64,000 nt of DNA from Symbiodinium natans (taxonomy: Eukaryota; Sar; Dinophyceae; Suessiales; Symbiodiniaceae): the NCBI GenBank assembly GCA_905221605.1, contig CAJNDS010001402.1:414501-478500 (forward strand), written 5' to 3'. The position numbers and the translations under genes were made by a program. This document shows positions 1 through 10,600 of the stretch, piece by piece. Positions within the stretch are counted from its first letter, which is position 1. The number at the start of each line of letters is the position of its first letter. A model generated the notes under the pieces. The model did no database searches and was not told where the DNA came from. It saw only the letters and a program-made list of their open reading frames with translations.

Positions 1-260
1 AATCCCTCAAGCCCTGAACCCTAAGCCGAAGTCCCAAAGCCCTAATACCCCAAACCACCCAAAACCCTACACCCCAAAATCCCAAATCCGAGAAGTGTCT
101 TCCCCGAAACCTTAAACCCCTAAACCCTAAACCTTCAACCCTAAAAAACAAGTCCAGCCAAAACAATGCAAGCCTGGCCGCTCCGGAGGAGTTCGTGGAG
201 GCGATCCGCCTCAAAGCTAGTCTCCCCATGGGCGCACCTGCGCCCTGGCTTCAGGGCTTG

Positions 261-346
261 TTTGTGGGTTTAGGGTTTAGGGTTTAGGGTTTAGGGTTTA
301 GGGCTTAGGGTTGAGGGTTTAGGGTTTAGGGTTTAGGGTTTAGGGT
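261..346 (+). repeat. Telomere-like TTTAGGG array
   Basis: About twelve near-perfect copies of the heptamer TTTAGGG in the + strand orientation. It is flanked by unique sequence on both sides and is therefore interstitial rather than a chromosome end. Bases 1-160 before it are a degenerate array in the opposite orientation (CCCTAA-like words). Confidence 0.9.
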
Positions 347-353
347 TCTTAGG

Positions 354-436
354 TTGGGATGTTCGCCCTTATACTAATGGTCCTTAATTGGGATTATCGT
401 ACCCCCTATTGCAATCCCTAGTCAGGACATCCCAAG
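354..436. mobile_element. Palindromic MITE, family P, copy 1 (internally deleted)
   Basis: Begins TTGGGATGTTC and ends ACATCCCAAG, an inverted pair. The body carries the family words GGTCCTTAAT and GTACCCCCTAT. Fuller copies lie at 17536, 44424, 55630 and 62431. This copy lacks most of the right arm, and the retroelement left end begins five bases after it, so insertion beside or into the MITE is likely. Confidence 0.8.
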
Positions 437-440
437 TCTT

Positions 441-512
441 GCGTAGTATGTCTCATCCTGCCTTAGCTCGGAAACCGCGTGCCATTTTGGCACGAGGCAA
501 CAAATTTTTGAG
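441..512 (+). repeat. Terminal repeat A1 of the retroelement
   Basis: 72 bp, matching 5757-5828 with two substitutions. It contains a perfect 7-bp stem with a TTT loop (CGTGCCATTTTGGCACG). The GCCATTTTGGC core is also the core of the dinoflagellate spliced leader; see findings. Confidence 0.92.
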
Positions 513-548
513 GAGGCAAGGATTTGATAGCAAGCAGCCTCTTCAGCC

Positions 549-881
549 ATGTCAGGGCAACAACAGTCTTGGACAGACCGGCTGGTGGCGGCACAGGTGG
601 CCCTTGAAGCCGTTTTCAGTCTGGATCAGGACTTGTTGGCAGAGGCTTTGATCCACAGGGGCGAGGACGATGTCGGCATGCTCTATGAGGCAGCCCATGC
701 GGCCATGCAGGACCTCAGGGGCAACAGCTACCAGCTGGTCGTTGACGTGACAGGATCTAGGCGTCTGGTTGCCTCGGCCGCCTACGTTGACGCCAGCACT
801 CAAACACCCAAGCCTTGCCCCAAACAACCTCCTCAAGTGTCACAGCTCAGAGCAGGGACGACGGGAGCGGCAAGTTCGTAA
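549..881 (+). pseudogene. Retroelement 5' ORF, function unknown
   Basis: A 110-codon open frame starting at the first ATG after repeat A1, beginning MSGQQQSWTDRLVAAQ. The first 80 or so residues look like real coding sequence (acidic, helix-prone). The tail runs into Gln/Pro-rich sequence. Pro- and Gln-rich reading continues in other frames to about 1450, and 1258-1476 contains a cysteine cluster (PCPGCGRYAC then ECDDC) that could be a zinc-binding remnant. The frame changes suggest decay. Probably the first part of the element's polyprotein. Confidence 0.5.
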
Positions 882-1969
882 GCAGCCCCAGCCGTGACCA
901 CAGCCACTCAGGTTCCTGCCCCCTCTCAGCCCAGTGCCTCGGCCCCAGCGACAGCAGCAGTCATCCAGCCAGCGCCTATGCAGACCAACTCAGCCACACA
1001 CAGGGTCAGCAAGTCTTGGGCCAAGGGCAAGAGCAAGGGTGCAACACAGCCGGCGCCGCAGGTGCCGCAGCCGCCTGTTCCTCAGCCGGTGCTAGTTTTG
1101 GGGCCGGCCGTGCGCCCACCTGCTCAGGTGGCACAGGCGCAACCAGGGGCGCAGTCAGTAATGCCAGTCCCTCCCCCGCCCGTGCCAGCCAGACCTCAGT
1201 GGCCAAGCAACATGGTTGTTTGGTTTGCAGGAACGCCAGTGACACTAGTCGGGGCAGTTGGCAGAAGGGGCCAATTGCCGCCAGGGCCCCCTTACGACCA
1301 GTACCTCCCCCTCAATCCCAACAGATCCAGTCGACTCAGCCGCGAGTACAGGGAGCGAGGGTATGCTCGACAGTTACTGCTTCTTGCCGTGCCCGGGCTG
1401 CGGGCGATATGCCTGCAGCAGGCCAGTCACCTTCCAGCCGGGTGAGACGCACCATGAGTGCGACGATTGTCACTAGTCGCAGGGCAGGTGCCGCAGACAG
1501 GAGCCGAGCCTATGAGGTGGCCTGGCTCAGGCGACTGGAGCTCAGGCTGCCAGGGGACCAGTCGACTTGGTGGGCCCAGCTCCCAGTTGACTTGGTCTGC
1601 CCTTTTGTGCTTGCTTGCTTTTAGTTTTGTGCCTGTTCTACCCGCCCAGGCCCCAGTTCTGAGAAGCGGTCAGCCTAGTTTCTGCATATCGTTCGTGTCC
1701 CAAGGAAAAAAGAAGAGTTCTCTGTGAGTCTCTTTGCAATGCAAGTCAGTCTGAGCTGGGATGCCGGTTTTTGTTTTGCTGCTCACCCGATGGGCCGATG
1801 GGCCTTGTTGGTGGCAGAGGTGCCGACCCCAACCTTGAGCCAGGCCGCTACTGAGCAGCAAGCCGCAGCTTCTGGTGCGCGCAAGGTGCGCCTGTGTTGA
1901 GCATACAGAGTTGGCTTCTGTTATGCGACACAGCCTTCCAGGACTTTCTGGGTCACAGCCGACCAGGAG

Positions 1970-2449
1970 TTGGTGCAGGTTTGTGGCATCCCAAGTGTCT
2001 CAGACAGCAAAGCCACTTTTACTGCCAAAGCAAAAGGCTATGGTGTGCCTGAGTCCACGCTTTCCCGGTGGGCCACAGTGGGCATTGAGACGTATAGTCA
2101 GTTGTTGTTTAGGGTAGCCAGCAGTCCAGGTGCCGTCGATCAGGCCAGGCTTGAGGCGTTGCGCAGGGAGATGGACCCCAGTCCGCCTGCAGAGGCGACC
2201 AAGGCAGCAGTTGCCCGCCTTTTATTCGAGGCCGGAACATTCATAGTCAGTGAACTTAGGGCAACGGTGGAGACGCCCACGGAGTCTAGCAGGCGCTTGA
2301 GTGCGCGCGTTCAAGCCAAGCTAGGCGACTACAGGGTCACAGGCACTGCAGAGCCGAGCAACACCCTAGTCGACAAGTGCAGCAGTATGCTTGCAGATCA
2401 GAGACTGAGCACGGTCTCGCGTGCAGCAAGGGCCTCCACGTCTGCATGA
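1970..2449 (+). pseudogene. Retroelement N-terminal domain remnant
   Basis: An open frame of 160 codons with a dense helical domain: GVPESTLSRWATVGIETYS, then a Leu/Ala-rich stretch ending LLFEAGTFIVSELRATVE. I associate this pattern (a short substrate-like domain before the reverse transcriptase) with large retroelement proteins in dinoflagellate genomes. That is recollection, not a search result. The frame closes at 2450 before any catalytic domain, so the gene is broken here. Confidence 0.5.
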
Positions 2450-2879
2450 AGTGCCACAGCAAGGAACATGGTGCAGCGGCGTGCGAGAGCTGAGGCAAGC
2501 CTGTGCCTGCCAGGCTTGCCCCTGAGTCCGAGGTGGCTACGGCCAGTGCTGGCTTGGGCCTTGGTGACGACACAGGGGCAGAAGCTGTTGAGTTGAGTGT
2601 TGCGTATAGTCTGACCCGCCAGAGTTGCGGCCCCGACGACAGTCAGGTGCCTAGTCATTCAGGAAACCAGTCCTGCTCTGTGAGCGTGCCACCGTTGGTG
2701 GCCAGGTTTTCATGCTAGCGCTTCAGTACAGTCTTGCAAGGCTGTGGTCCGTGAGGATAGGCCCCCGCCCTCATGCGTCATGCCTGTGCCGGCCGCCCAC
2801 ACGTAGGTGAGGCGCCCGACATTGGAGATAGATACTTCTGGAGCGGAGGACCTTTTGAAGCGAATTCTGCAAACCAGAC

Positions 2880-3479
2880 ATGTGTTGTGGGTGCACTTTG
2901 CGCCGCCCTGCTCAACATCGAGCGTCAACATCGAGCGCAGCCAGACTTGTTCGAAGGTCCAGGTTTAGCCCGCCACCCCTTCGTTCTTGGAAACACCGCA
3001 AGGTCTGCCAGGCCTACCGCCGCCGCAGCAAACTAGGGTTGTACGAAGTCACGTCCAGGTTAGTACTCCTGTGCCAGCAGTTGAACATATGGTGGTCAAT
3101 GGAAAATCCCAGTGCAAGCATCTGCTGGGTCACTGACCCCATGTGTAGGGTTGCAGCCGCGGTGCCGAACATGCATACTGTCGTTTTCGATCATTGCATG
3201 TATGGAGGTGACCGCCCCAAACGCACAGCAGTGTGGCGCAATGCCAGGTGCATCAAGGATCTCAAGGTCTTGTGTGTCCCCCCGTTGCAGCACAGGCACT
3301 TGCCGTGGAGGCGTGTTAATGGCAGGTGGGCTACCCAGGACGAGGCTAAGTATCCTGTCAGATTGTGTGCTTTTTGGGCTTCAAGCCCGTTCAGCGAGCC
3401 GTGTGGCCCCGCCAGGGGTCAGGTCCCCTGCGTTAACAGGAGGCAGCAGCCAGGAAGCTTCAGGCTAGGCTGCGCCTAG
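2880..3479 (+). pseudogene. Retroelement middle domain with ENP motif (methyltransferase-like?)
   Basis: A 199-codon frame containing WWSMENPSAS at about 3090-3120, VVFDHCMYGGDRPKRT at about 3180-3225, then CIKDLKVLC. An ENP/ENV motif next to a Cys/Gly-rich strand is reminiscent of cytosine-C5 methyltransferase motif IV and its surroundings. The methyltransferase label is inference and the SAM-binding motif was not identified. It lies directly upstream of the reverse transcriptase, as a domain of the same polyprotein would. Confidence 0.45.
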
Positions 3480-3845
3480 GCATGTTCTTGCGTGGAGCCT
3501 ATATTGGACCCTTTCGTTGAGAGGCGTTGGAGCAGGAAGCTGACACAGCTAGCTTTACACCTGGCAGAAAGCTGACCCGCCGGGACCTCCCTAAGAAAGC
3601 TAGGTGCCTGAGCATTCAGAGAACCGAAACGGGCCTGTGGGCAGAAGTTGGAGTCCCCTGTGAGCCGCAAGCCTTTCTAGTCGCTGCAGGGTCCACAAAA
3701 CACCCCCAAAATTCCCTGCCCCCACTGCCGCCTCTGCTCCAGGACGCAGTGCACAAGGTCTGCGGGCCACACCTGGCAGAAGTCCACGCAGACAGGTGCA
3801 ACAAACTCAAGGCCGTGTGTCAGAGGGCCGAGAGTTGCACGGTCT

Positions 3846-4784
3846 TTGCATGAGGACATGCCGCCTCATCTACAGCGCATCCTTAGGCCCAAAAGGCTCT
3901 TGCTGTTGGGTGAGCTTTTGAAGGCACATGAATTCCCCGACTCACAGTTGATCTCAGACATTGCCCAGGGCTCCAGGGTTACAGGGTGGTTGCCGGACAC
4001 AGGTGTTCGGCCAACGAAGGTTGCCCCTCCGAGCCTGTCAGTCGCGCGCAACAGGGAGGTCTGGGCCTCCACGACAGCTAGCGCGCAGCCGCACCTTGGC
4101 CGTGCTCTTTGGGACCAGACACTCAAGGAATGCGCCAAGGGCTGGGCCGTGCTTGAAACTGGCCATGTTGAGGCGCCGAAAAACTGCGTTCTCGGCCGTA
4201 GGTTCCCAGTCGAACAGCCAGGCAAGGTGCGTCCAATTGACGATGTTTCAGTCAGCATGGTCAACGCAACCCTAGGTTGCGAAGAAAAGATCACATTCAT
4301 GCCAGCCTCCGTCTCCATAGCCCTTGCATTGCACTTGAGGAATCTGTTGCCAGCGCAGGTTGAGTTGGCAGGTCGCACCTTTGATCTCAAGAGCGCTTAT
4401 AAACAGTTGGGGGTCCACGCTGAGGACTTGCCATTTGTGAAGGTGGTCGTGCACAGCCCAGAGCACGGCCGCAGAGTGGTGTTAGCCCTCCAGGCCTTGC
4501 CCTTTGGGGCCAGAGGAAGTGTGCATGGTTTTGTCAGGTGCATCTTGGCCTTGTGGTTTCTGCTAGACAAGTTTCTTGCAGTGCCGGCGACGCACTTCTA
4601 TGATGACTTCACCTGCGTAACGAGGGCCGAGGACAGTGTCAACGCTGAAGCCAGCCTGCACCTTCTTTTCTCCCTCTTAAGGTGGGAAGTGGCCAAGGAA
4701 GGCAACAAGGCCAACGCCTTTCAGCGTTGTTTTACCAGCCTAGGTTCACTTGCCCCGGCAGCCAGCAGAACCAGTGTCGGTTAG
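3846..4784 (+). pseudogene. Reverse transcriptase, catalytic domain
   Basis: A 312-codon frame with reverse transcriptase motifs in order: KVRPIDDVS (about residues 126-134), FDLKSAYKQ with the motif A aspartate (about 178-186), LPFGARGSVHGF (motif B, about 216-227), FYDDFTCV (motif C, the two metal-binding Asp, about 249-256) and LLRWEVAKEGNKA (about 276-288). It would copy element RNA into DNA. The YDDF box and the G-A-R-G-S motif B fit retroelements rather than telomerase or group II introns. The frame is lost at about 4750-4785 and continues in another frame, so the copy is inactive as it stands. The ATG at 3846 is probably internal to the original polyprotein. Confidence 0.88.
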
Positions 4785-5115
4785 CAACACCGAGGCACGC
4801 AAGGCCCAGGTGATCAAGGAAGCCTTGGTGGCTGCCGCCATGAGTCCACAGCAAGCCTCTGCCTTTGCCAGTCGCCTCAGGTGGCTAGATGGCCAGGTGT
4901 TTGGCAGGGCAGGGCGCAGGGCCTTTAGGTGCATTTTGCAACATGGTGACCCGCCCAGTTGTCGCAAGCCGCGGCCTCTGACCAGCTCCCTCAGGTCTGC
5001 CCTTGAATGGGTCCTGGAGGTTGTTCCCAAAGACCAGGCCAAGACTCTTCCACCTGCCAAGCCAGGTAGCCTTCCACATCTTCACGGATGGAGCCGTAGA
5101 GCAGGGAGTTTGTAG
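4750..5115 (+). pseudogene. RT thumb/connection region, frameshifted
   Basis: Continues the reverse transcriptase after a frame change: SRLRWLDGQVFGRAGRRAF, followed by a region leading into RNase H. The overlap of about 35 bases with the upstream frame marks the indel. The RNase H start is in yet another frame, so at least two indels separate the parts. Confidence 0.7.
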
Positions 5116-5535
5116 TATAGGGGCCGTCCTTTGCTGCGCCAGGGGGAGGCCACGAGAATGGTTCGGGGCACGGGTTCAGGCCGAAGTCTCGGATATGTGG
5201 CACCAGAACAGCAAGCACCCAGTCATCCAGTGTGAGCTCTTAGGAGCTGCGGCGGCCTTGGATCATTGGGGCAGGGACCTCCAGGGCTCCTGTGTGACTC
5301 TGTGGCTGGATATGACCCAGCCAGACACAGCATCATAGCAGGGAACTCGCACCCAAAGAGCAATGCCGACATTGCGCATAGCGTTGCACTTCTGGAGGCC
5401 ACACACCAGCTCCGTTTGTGGGTTCGTTGGGTCCCTAGTGGCAGCAACCCCAGTCAGGTACTGCAGGGAGCCCAGCAGTGTGAAGCCAAGGTGGGGAGGT
5501 TCAGCCTGCTGGCCTCAGGGCAAATAAGGGAGTAG
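5003..5535 (+). pseudogene. RNase H domain, split over two frames
   Basis: First frame (5003-5338): FHIFTDGAVEQG (first catalytic Asp), VIQCELLGA (catalytic Glu), LWLDMTQ (third Asp position). Second frame (5266-5535): LRLWVRWVPSGSNPSQVL, the region that normally ends W-V-P-S-x-S-N-x-A-D, with the terminal Asp replaced. The domain would degrade RNA in the RNA-DNA hybrid. The frameshift near 5320 and the altered last motif show decay. Confidence 0.75.
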
Positions 5536-5753
5536 GGGTCGAAGCAGCCCTGAGCCCAGCCGCCTTATGTGTCTGCACGAGTACAGACATCAACTCAGGC
5601 GTACCAGTTGACACAGTCTTTTGAGATGGTGCTAGGTCCTGCTAGGTGGTGCAGGACGAAGCGAGCACAGGCTCGAGACCAGCTCGACTTTCCCCACTTG
5701 GAAAGGGAGCAGCGCTTCGCGCAAGTCATTCTCAGTAAGTGGTTTTCTTGAGT
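5535..5753 (+). repeat. Terminal repeat B1
   Basis: 219 bp, about 97 percent identical to 6417-6635. It begins GGGGTCGAAGCAGCCCTGAG and ends GGTTTTCTTGAGT. It contains the inverted pair CGAGCACAGGCTCG. It follows the RNase H frame directly and is followed after three bases by A2. Confidence 0.92.
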
Positions 5754-5756
5754 TAA

Positions 5757-5828
5757 GCGTAGTATGTCTCATCTTGCCTTAACTCGGAAACCGCGTGCCA
5801 TTTTGGCACGAGGCAACAAATTTTTGAG
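5757..5828 (+). repeat. Terminal repeat A2
   Basis: 72-bp copy of A1, including the perfect 7-bp hairpin around CCATTTTGG. It directly follows B1. Confidence 0.92.
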
Positions 5829-5945
5829 CCCGCCCGCCGCGCCCTTAATGGACAGGAAGACTGAGGACCCACTGTGGGACTTGGGATTGGGCTTCGGTCC
5901 GCGCAGAAGGCGCGCAGAGCTTAGGTTGTTGGGCCGTACGCATTC

Positions 5946-6408
5946 TTGTCTCAGGTCCAGTCTGAGTCCTTGGCAGGCCCCCTGCGCCGACTGGAGCATG
6001 TGTTGCAGACGATCAGGGAGAACAGGTTTGACCCAGATGCTACAAGAAGTGGCCGCTGGCTAGATGACTGCGACAGCAGTAGCAGTGATTCAGATGCGGA
6101 ATCTCTGGACTCACACCAGCGGCAGTGAGTCGTCAGGAGATGACAAACAGCAGGTGGCCACAGAATGCAGTCACACAGTGGCCACAGTTGTACAAAGCGG
6201 TGATCATGTTTTTATGCGGAATCCCGCTTCAAATAAGGTGCGCATAGCCCACCAGGATGTAGACAGGCTTTTCTGTCGAAAGACAGTTTTGGCTGGCTTA
6301 AAGATCGACGATCATGTCGATTTCAGCAGGACCACACTCTGTTTGACCTGTCAAAGAGTTGCCGAAGGTGTCTTAGGGAACAATTGGGCATCCAGGCGAA
6401 GCTTGTAG
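5946..6408 (+). pseudogene. Short ORF pair of the second unit; Cys-containing C-terminal domain
   Basis: Two overlapping frames. 5946-6128 encodes a short acidic, Ser/Asp-rich protein (CDSSSSDSDAESLDS). 6064-6408 contains HVFMRNPASNKVRIAHQDVD, then LFCRKTV and LCLTCQRVA, a pattern of three spaced cysteines that could bind zinc. Similar 'NP-x-S-x-K-x-H/R... C... C-x-x-C' tails are, from memory, common at the ends of retroelement proteins in dinoflagellates. The frame change at about 6120 is an indel or a splice. Confidence 0.5.
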
Positions 6409-6416
6409 GGCCGCAG

Positions 6417-6635
6417 GGGGTCGAAGCAGCCCTGAGCCCAGCCGCCTTATGTGCCTGCACGAGTACAGACATCGACTCAGGAGCACCAGTTGACACAGTC
6501 TTTTGAGATGGTGCTAGGTCCTGCTAGGTGGTGCAGGACGAAGCGAGCACAGGCTCGAGACCAGCTCGACTTTCCCCACTTGGAAAAGGAACAGCGCTTC
6601 GCGCAAGTCATTCTCAGTAAGTGGTTTTCTTGAGT
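6417..6635 (+). repeat. Terminal repeat B2, right end of the element
   Basis: 219-bp copy of B1. Telomere-like host sequence resumes about 12 bases later (GGTTTAGGG), which fixes the right end. Confidence 0.92.
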
Positions 6636-7614
6636 CAAAGGGCTTTATCGGTTTAGGGTACATGGGGTGGGTGGGGGTGGGGGCTGGGGGGATTTGGGCT
6701 TCTGGGGCTTAAGGCTGTAGGCTTATTGGACTTGGGATGACTTGGGTGTTCGGGTTGGGTGCTTGAGGTTGGTGTAGTTGGCTTAGGATGTAGGCTACAG
6801 GGTGTGAGGTTCGGATTTCGGGCTTTAGACTTAAGCGAGTGTGGGGCTTAAACCTAAAAATCGAACTTGTAGCAAAGAGCTGGGGCAATCGGCGTTATTG
6901 CAAAGCTTTGGGGCCTTTCAACGGGAAGCCCTAAACCTTAGACCCAAGCCCGGAACCCTCAGAAGTTCTTGCATCAGTCTGAGCCTCCCTGCGTGTCCGC
7001 CCCCGGAAGAATCCCTGCGGTGCCCACCGATCCCTGAAGAGTCTCATCCCGGATGAGCTCACAGTGCACATCATATATTGCTCAATCATTTTAGGGCCTT
7101 GGTGTTGGGTGTTGGAATACGGCTTTGTTGTTGTTTGGGGCCTAGGGGTTTTGGGTTTGGGGCTTCTTGAGGGTTTTGGGGGTGCACGGCGTACGACGTG
7201 TTAAGGTTTCGGGCTACGGGCGAGTCTTCCAAAGGTTTAGGATACTGGGTTCAGGTTGCTCAAGGAATTGGTTTCGGGAGGAGGAGTGCAATCCTAAAAT
7301 CTGCAGCCTGCTTGTACAAGCCGTGTTCACTGGTAGTTGCGCTTAAAACACCTAAGCCCTAAAACCCTGCGATTAAACCCGAAACGCAAAGCCCCGATAC
7401 CCCCAATCCCTAAAAACGTAAACGTTGAGCCGCGAGAGCCCCAGTAACAGGCAAAAGAGATGTTTCCGCCGCTCAGGTGCCGCAGTATCTGCTCTTGAAG
7501 CTTCCTGGCTGCATCGCACTTCGTAACCAAGTTCAGTTTGTAGGGTAATCTCACTTCACCCCGGAGGATGCTAGTTGCAGCGCAACCCGAACCTTTCAAA
7601 CCCATGCAAGGCAG
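6636..7614 (+). other. Degenerate telomere-like, intron-like stretch
   Basis: G/T-rich words (GGGCTT, TTTAGGG, TTGGGG) fill 6640-7270, and C/A-rich words (CCCTAAAACCC) fill 7340-7400. A possible short exon at 7482-7530 reads VPQYLLLKLPGCIALR after CTCAG. It has weak support. Confidence 0.5.
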
Positions 7615-10600
7615 TTCGCTTGGGCGGACAAGGATGCCAGCGGTGCCCTGGTGGAATTTGGGTCTAGGTTCTGGGGGCTGCTTCCCCGCAACCAACGAGG
7701 CTTGAAGCTTTGTAGCCCATGTTCAGGATGTAGGTTCTTGCAACTGAAGCTTACCTTGGTCCGGAGTATGGGGGGTGGCATGCTACACGGGGCTCCTGCG
7801 AGGTGAAAGCGGCCATTTGAGGGCGTGTTTGCAAAGAGTCACCTCACACGAATTGGGTCTTCATCTAAGGCTTGCTAAGTAAGGCTACTGTCAGTTTTGG
7901 CTGGAAAATCCCGGGTTGCTGTTAATTAAGTTGATCTGCCACGACTAGGAATGAATTTATTTATTATGTATCCAGAGTCAGTTCCTTGACGGCAGCCCAG
8001 GCTTAGTGGGAGCTTCAGCAGCCATAAAGCCATGGACCTAACCTACTTTCCACCCTAAAGCCTGAACCTAAACTCCATAAACCGCGTGTGGTGTGGAAGG
8101 TCGGAAGAAGGTCCAAGACCCTAAAGGGTCTAGGGGTTGGCGCGGTGGCTTGCCACCTTAGACGCCCCGCGTGGAAGAAAGCGTTACATGTCCCTGCCAG
8201 AATTGCGCCATAGCTGCACTCCACACGTTGCGAAACCTTTGTGTGGTCTGACCCTTTATCAATCCTTCAACTCACACAACCCACCACAAAAACCAGACCC
8301 GTCTTCCTTGCAGAGCTTAGGCCAAGTCGACTTCGAGGCACATGTCTTGAGGGGTGTTAGGGATCTAGTTTAGGGTTTGGGATTTGGGGTTTTAGGGCTT
8401 AGGGTTTGGGATTCAGGTTTTTAGGGTTTAGGGTTTGGTGTTTAGGGTTTGGTGTTTAGGAGCAGCAGGTCTTGCAGACAGTGTTGTTTTTTTTTTGCAA
8501 CCGAGCCCATTCTCAGATCGATGTTTACATGCCCGCAGCGGTTCATGTCTTCCTTGTTGCACATGGGTGCATGCGCTGCTCCCTGCCGCGTTGCAGGAGT
8601 ACATGCACTGGGTGCGGAACACCCACTTCACGGAGGACCTGAGATCATTGCGATCCTGTCAAACATCTGGCTTGTCAGGAGTGTTTGCTATCTACAACAG
8701 GGGCATGCACAGACTATCAGGCCTCTTAAGGCTTGTCACAGCTGACTTGGCCCTGTAAAATCATGGGAACCCTGGGCCCAAACCCTAAACCCAAAAACCC
8801 GAAACCCAAAAACCCGAAACCTTAAAACCCTCCTCTGAATGATCCTTGCCGTGTAGCGTGAGGAGCTCGCGGTTCCCGACATGCAGGAGCGAACGCCCGG
8901 CGCACAATCATTTCCAGAGTGCTTGTTGCGGGCGAGTGCGAGCTTTGGGGCTCTAAGCCCACCTTAAACTCTGAACCCTAAACCTAAACCCTTTAAGCCT
9001 GAACCCTGAACTTTAAACCCTAAGGCCTAAACCCTAAACCCGGAACTCTAGAAACCGGCCACATTCTAGGGTCCATTGAAGAACCTAGGCTGCGGCGCAT
9101 CGCCAGACGCCCGCCTGCAAGAAGCCAAGACCACGCTGCCTAGGGCCTTCTTTTAGGGGGTTTGGGGTTAAGGGTTTAGGGGTCAGGGTTTGGGGTTTAG
9201 GGAGCTGAAAGCCAACCAAAGTAAAAGTCCCTGCGCCCTGAAACCCCCAACGGCCAACGAAATCTGTGGGAACTGCCATTCGAATTGCCCAGAACCCTGT
9301 AAATCCTGTGAGCCCTGCGAGTCCTTAAAGCCGTGCAAATCTTCTAACCGCCATGAAAGCCCTATAAAGCCCACAAACCCAAAACCCTACGAGCCCTGTG
9401 AACCGTATAAACCTCATGAACCCCACTAAGCCCCGTATGATTCTAAGTTTCAAAGCCATTATCCCCTACCACAGGCCCACAAACTCCATTACACGCCATA
9501 ACTAGAAGCCCCAAGCGGTCCAGAACCGACTCCAAAATTCTCCGGTATAGGAACTCTCCTTTGAAGGCAGTTTAAGGTTTTGGGCATAGGGCCTAGGGAT
9601 GGGTAGTTATACAGTACCTTGCTAAGGACCCGAATGAACCCTAGACCCTAAACCTTAAACCCAAAACCCTCTAAACCCTAAACCCTAACTAGATCCCTGG
9701 CAAGCCCTGGTCCCTGATGCCCTACCACGCCCAAAAACCCTGCAACTGGCGGCCAGAAGCGTACAACCTGGAGATCATGCAGGCCCCATCCTCAGGGGTG
9801 TGGCGGGATGGGCCCAAGGCCTAAACTCTCGAACCCTAAACCCTAAACCCTTAACCCTAGACTCCAAAACCCTCAGCGCTAAACCTCGACATAGGGACGC
9901 GCAGGAGCAAGAGAACCTTAAGCCCCTGATGTTAGGGTCCAGGTTGGGGATTCGGGACCCCGAACAGAGACTTGGGTCAGACTTTTTCTGGTACAACCTG
10001 AGCCGTAACACCTCACCTCCAATCACCTAGAAGCCCTACAGCCCTTTACAGCCTCAAGCCCTAAATCGAAGCCCTTCTCTACAACCTCTTAACGAGCCAG
10101 CCCAACATAAAGCCCCAAGCCCTCCTGACGTCGAGATCGATCGTCTGAAAGACGTCTTCGACAAGTATGACGCCGATGGCAGCGGCCAAATTGATCACTC
10201 GGAGTCGTGTCCTCAGGGATGGGTTTAGGGTGTAGGGTTTAGGGCTTAGTGCTGAAGGGTTTGAGGGTTTAGCGGGTTTAGCGGGTTTAGAGGGTTTAGA
10301 GGGTTTAAGGGTTTTAAGGGTTTGCAGGTTAGGGTTGGAGGTTTGGGGGTTTATTTTGTGGGTTCAGCGGTTTTCCTTTTGGGGTTTAGAGTTCCTACGG
10401 GCCTCGAGGGCACCGGCTTTCTGCATTGCTGCGCCTTTGCTTTTGACACTCCGTTTAGCCACCAAAGGCTCCCGTCTGAAAGCCTTAAACTCCGAAACAA
10501 ATCCCAACAGCCGAAAAACCTTCAACCTGTCTACTTGAGGTGCTCAAGGGCTCTCAACTCATCCCCTCTCCCTGCCCCTTCTACCAGGTTCCGGGAGGTC

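Larger units (their letters stand above)
441..6635 (+). mobile_element. Decayed dinoflagellate-type retroelement with two repeat pairs
   Basis: The order is A1 (441-512), long coding body, B1 (5535-5753), A2 (5757-5828), short coding body, B2 (6417-6635). A1 and A2 are 72 bp with two differences. B1 and B2 are both 219 bp with about six differences. The long body holds reverse transcriptase and RNase H in order but is broken by frameshifts. The arrangement can be read as a split-direct-repeat element (A1-ORF-B1-A2-B2, as in the DIRS/Ngaro class) with extra sequence between A2 and B2. It can also be read as two tandem A-body-B units. No tyrosine recombinase was recognised, so the class is open. 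It contains no telomere-like repeats, unlike the host DNA around it. Confidence 0.85.

Noticed and set aside
1-350. Chromosome end (true telomere)
   Set aside because: The TTTAGGG array is short, interrupted and followed by unique genes on both sides; dozens of similar arrays occur internally.
441-512. Functional spliced-leader RNA gene
   Set aside because: Only the GCCATTTTGGC core matches; the flanks differ, no donor and Sm-site arrangement was seen, and the copies are part of a retroelement repeat.
3866-4390. 174-codon minus-strand ORF
   Set aside because: Shadow of the reverse transcriptase frame, which has ordered catalytic motifs on the + strand.
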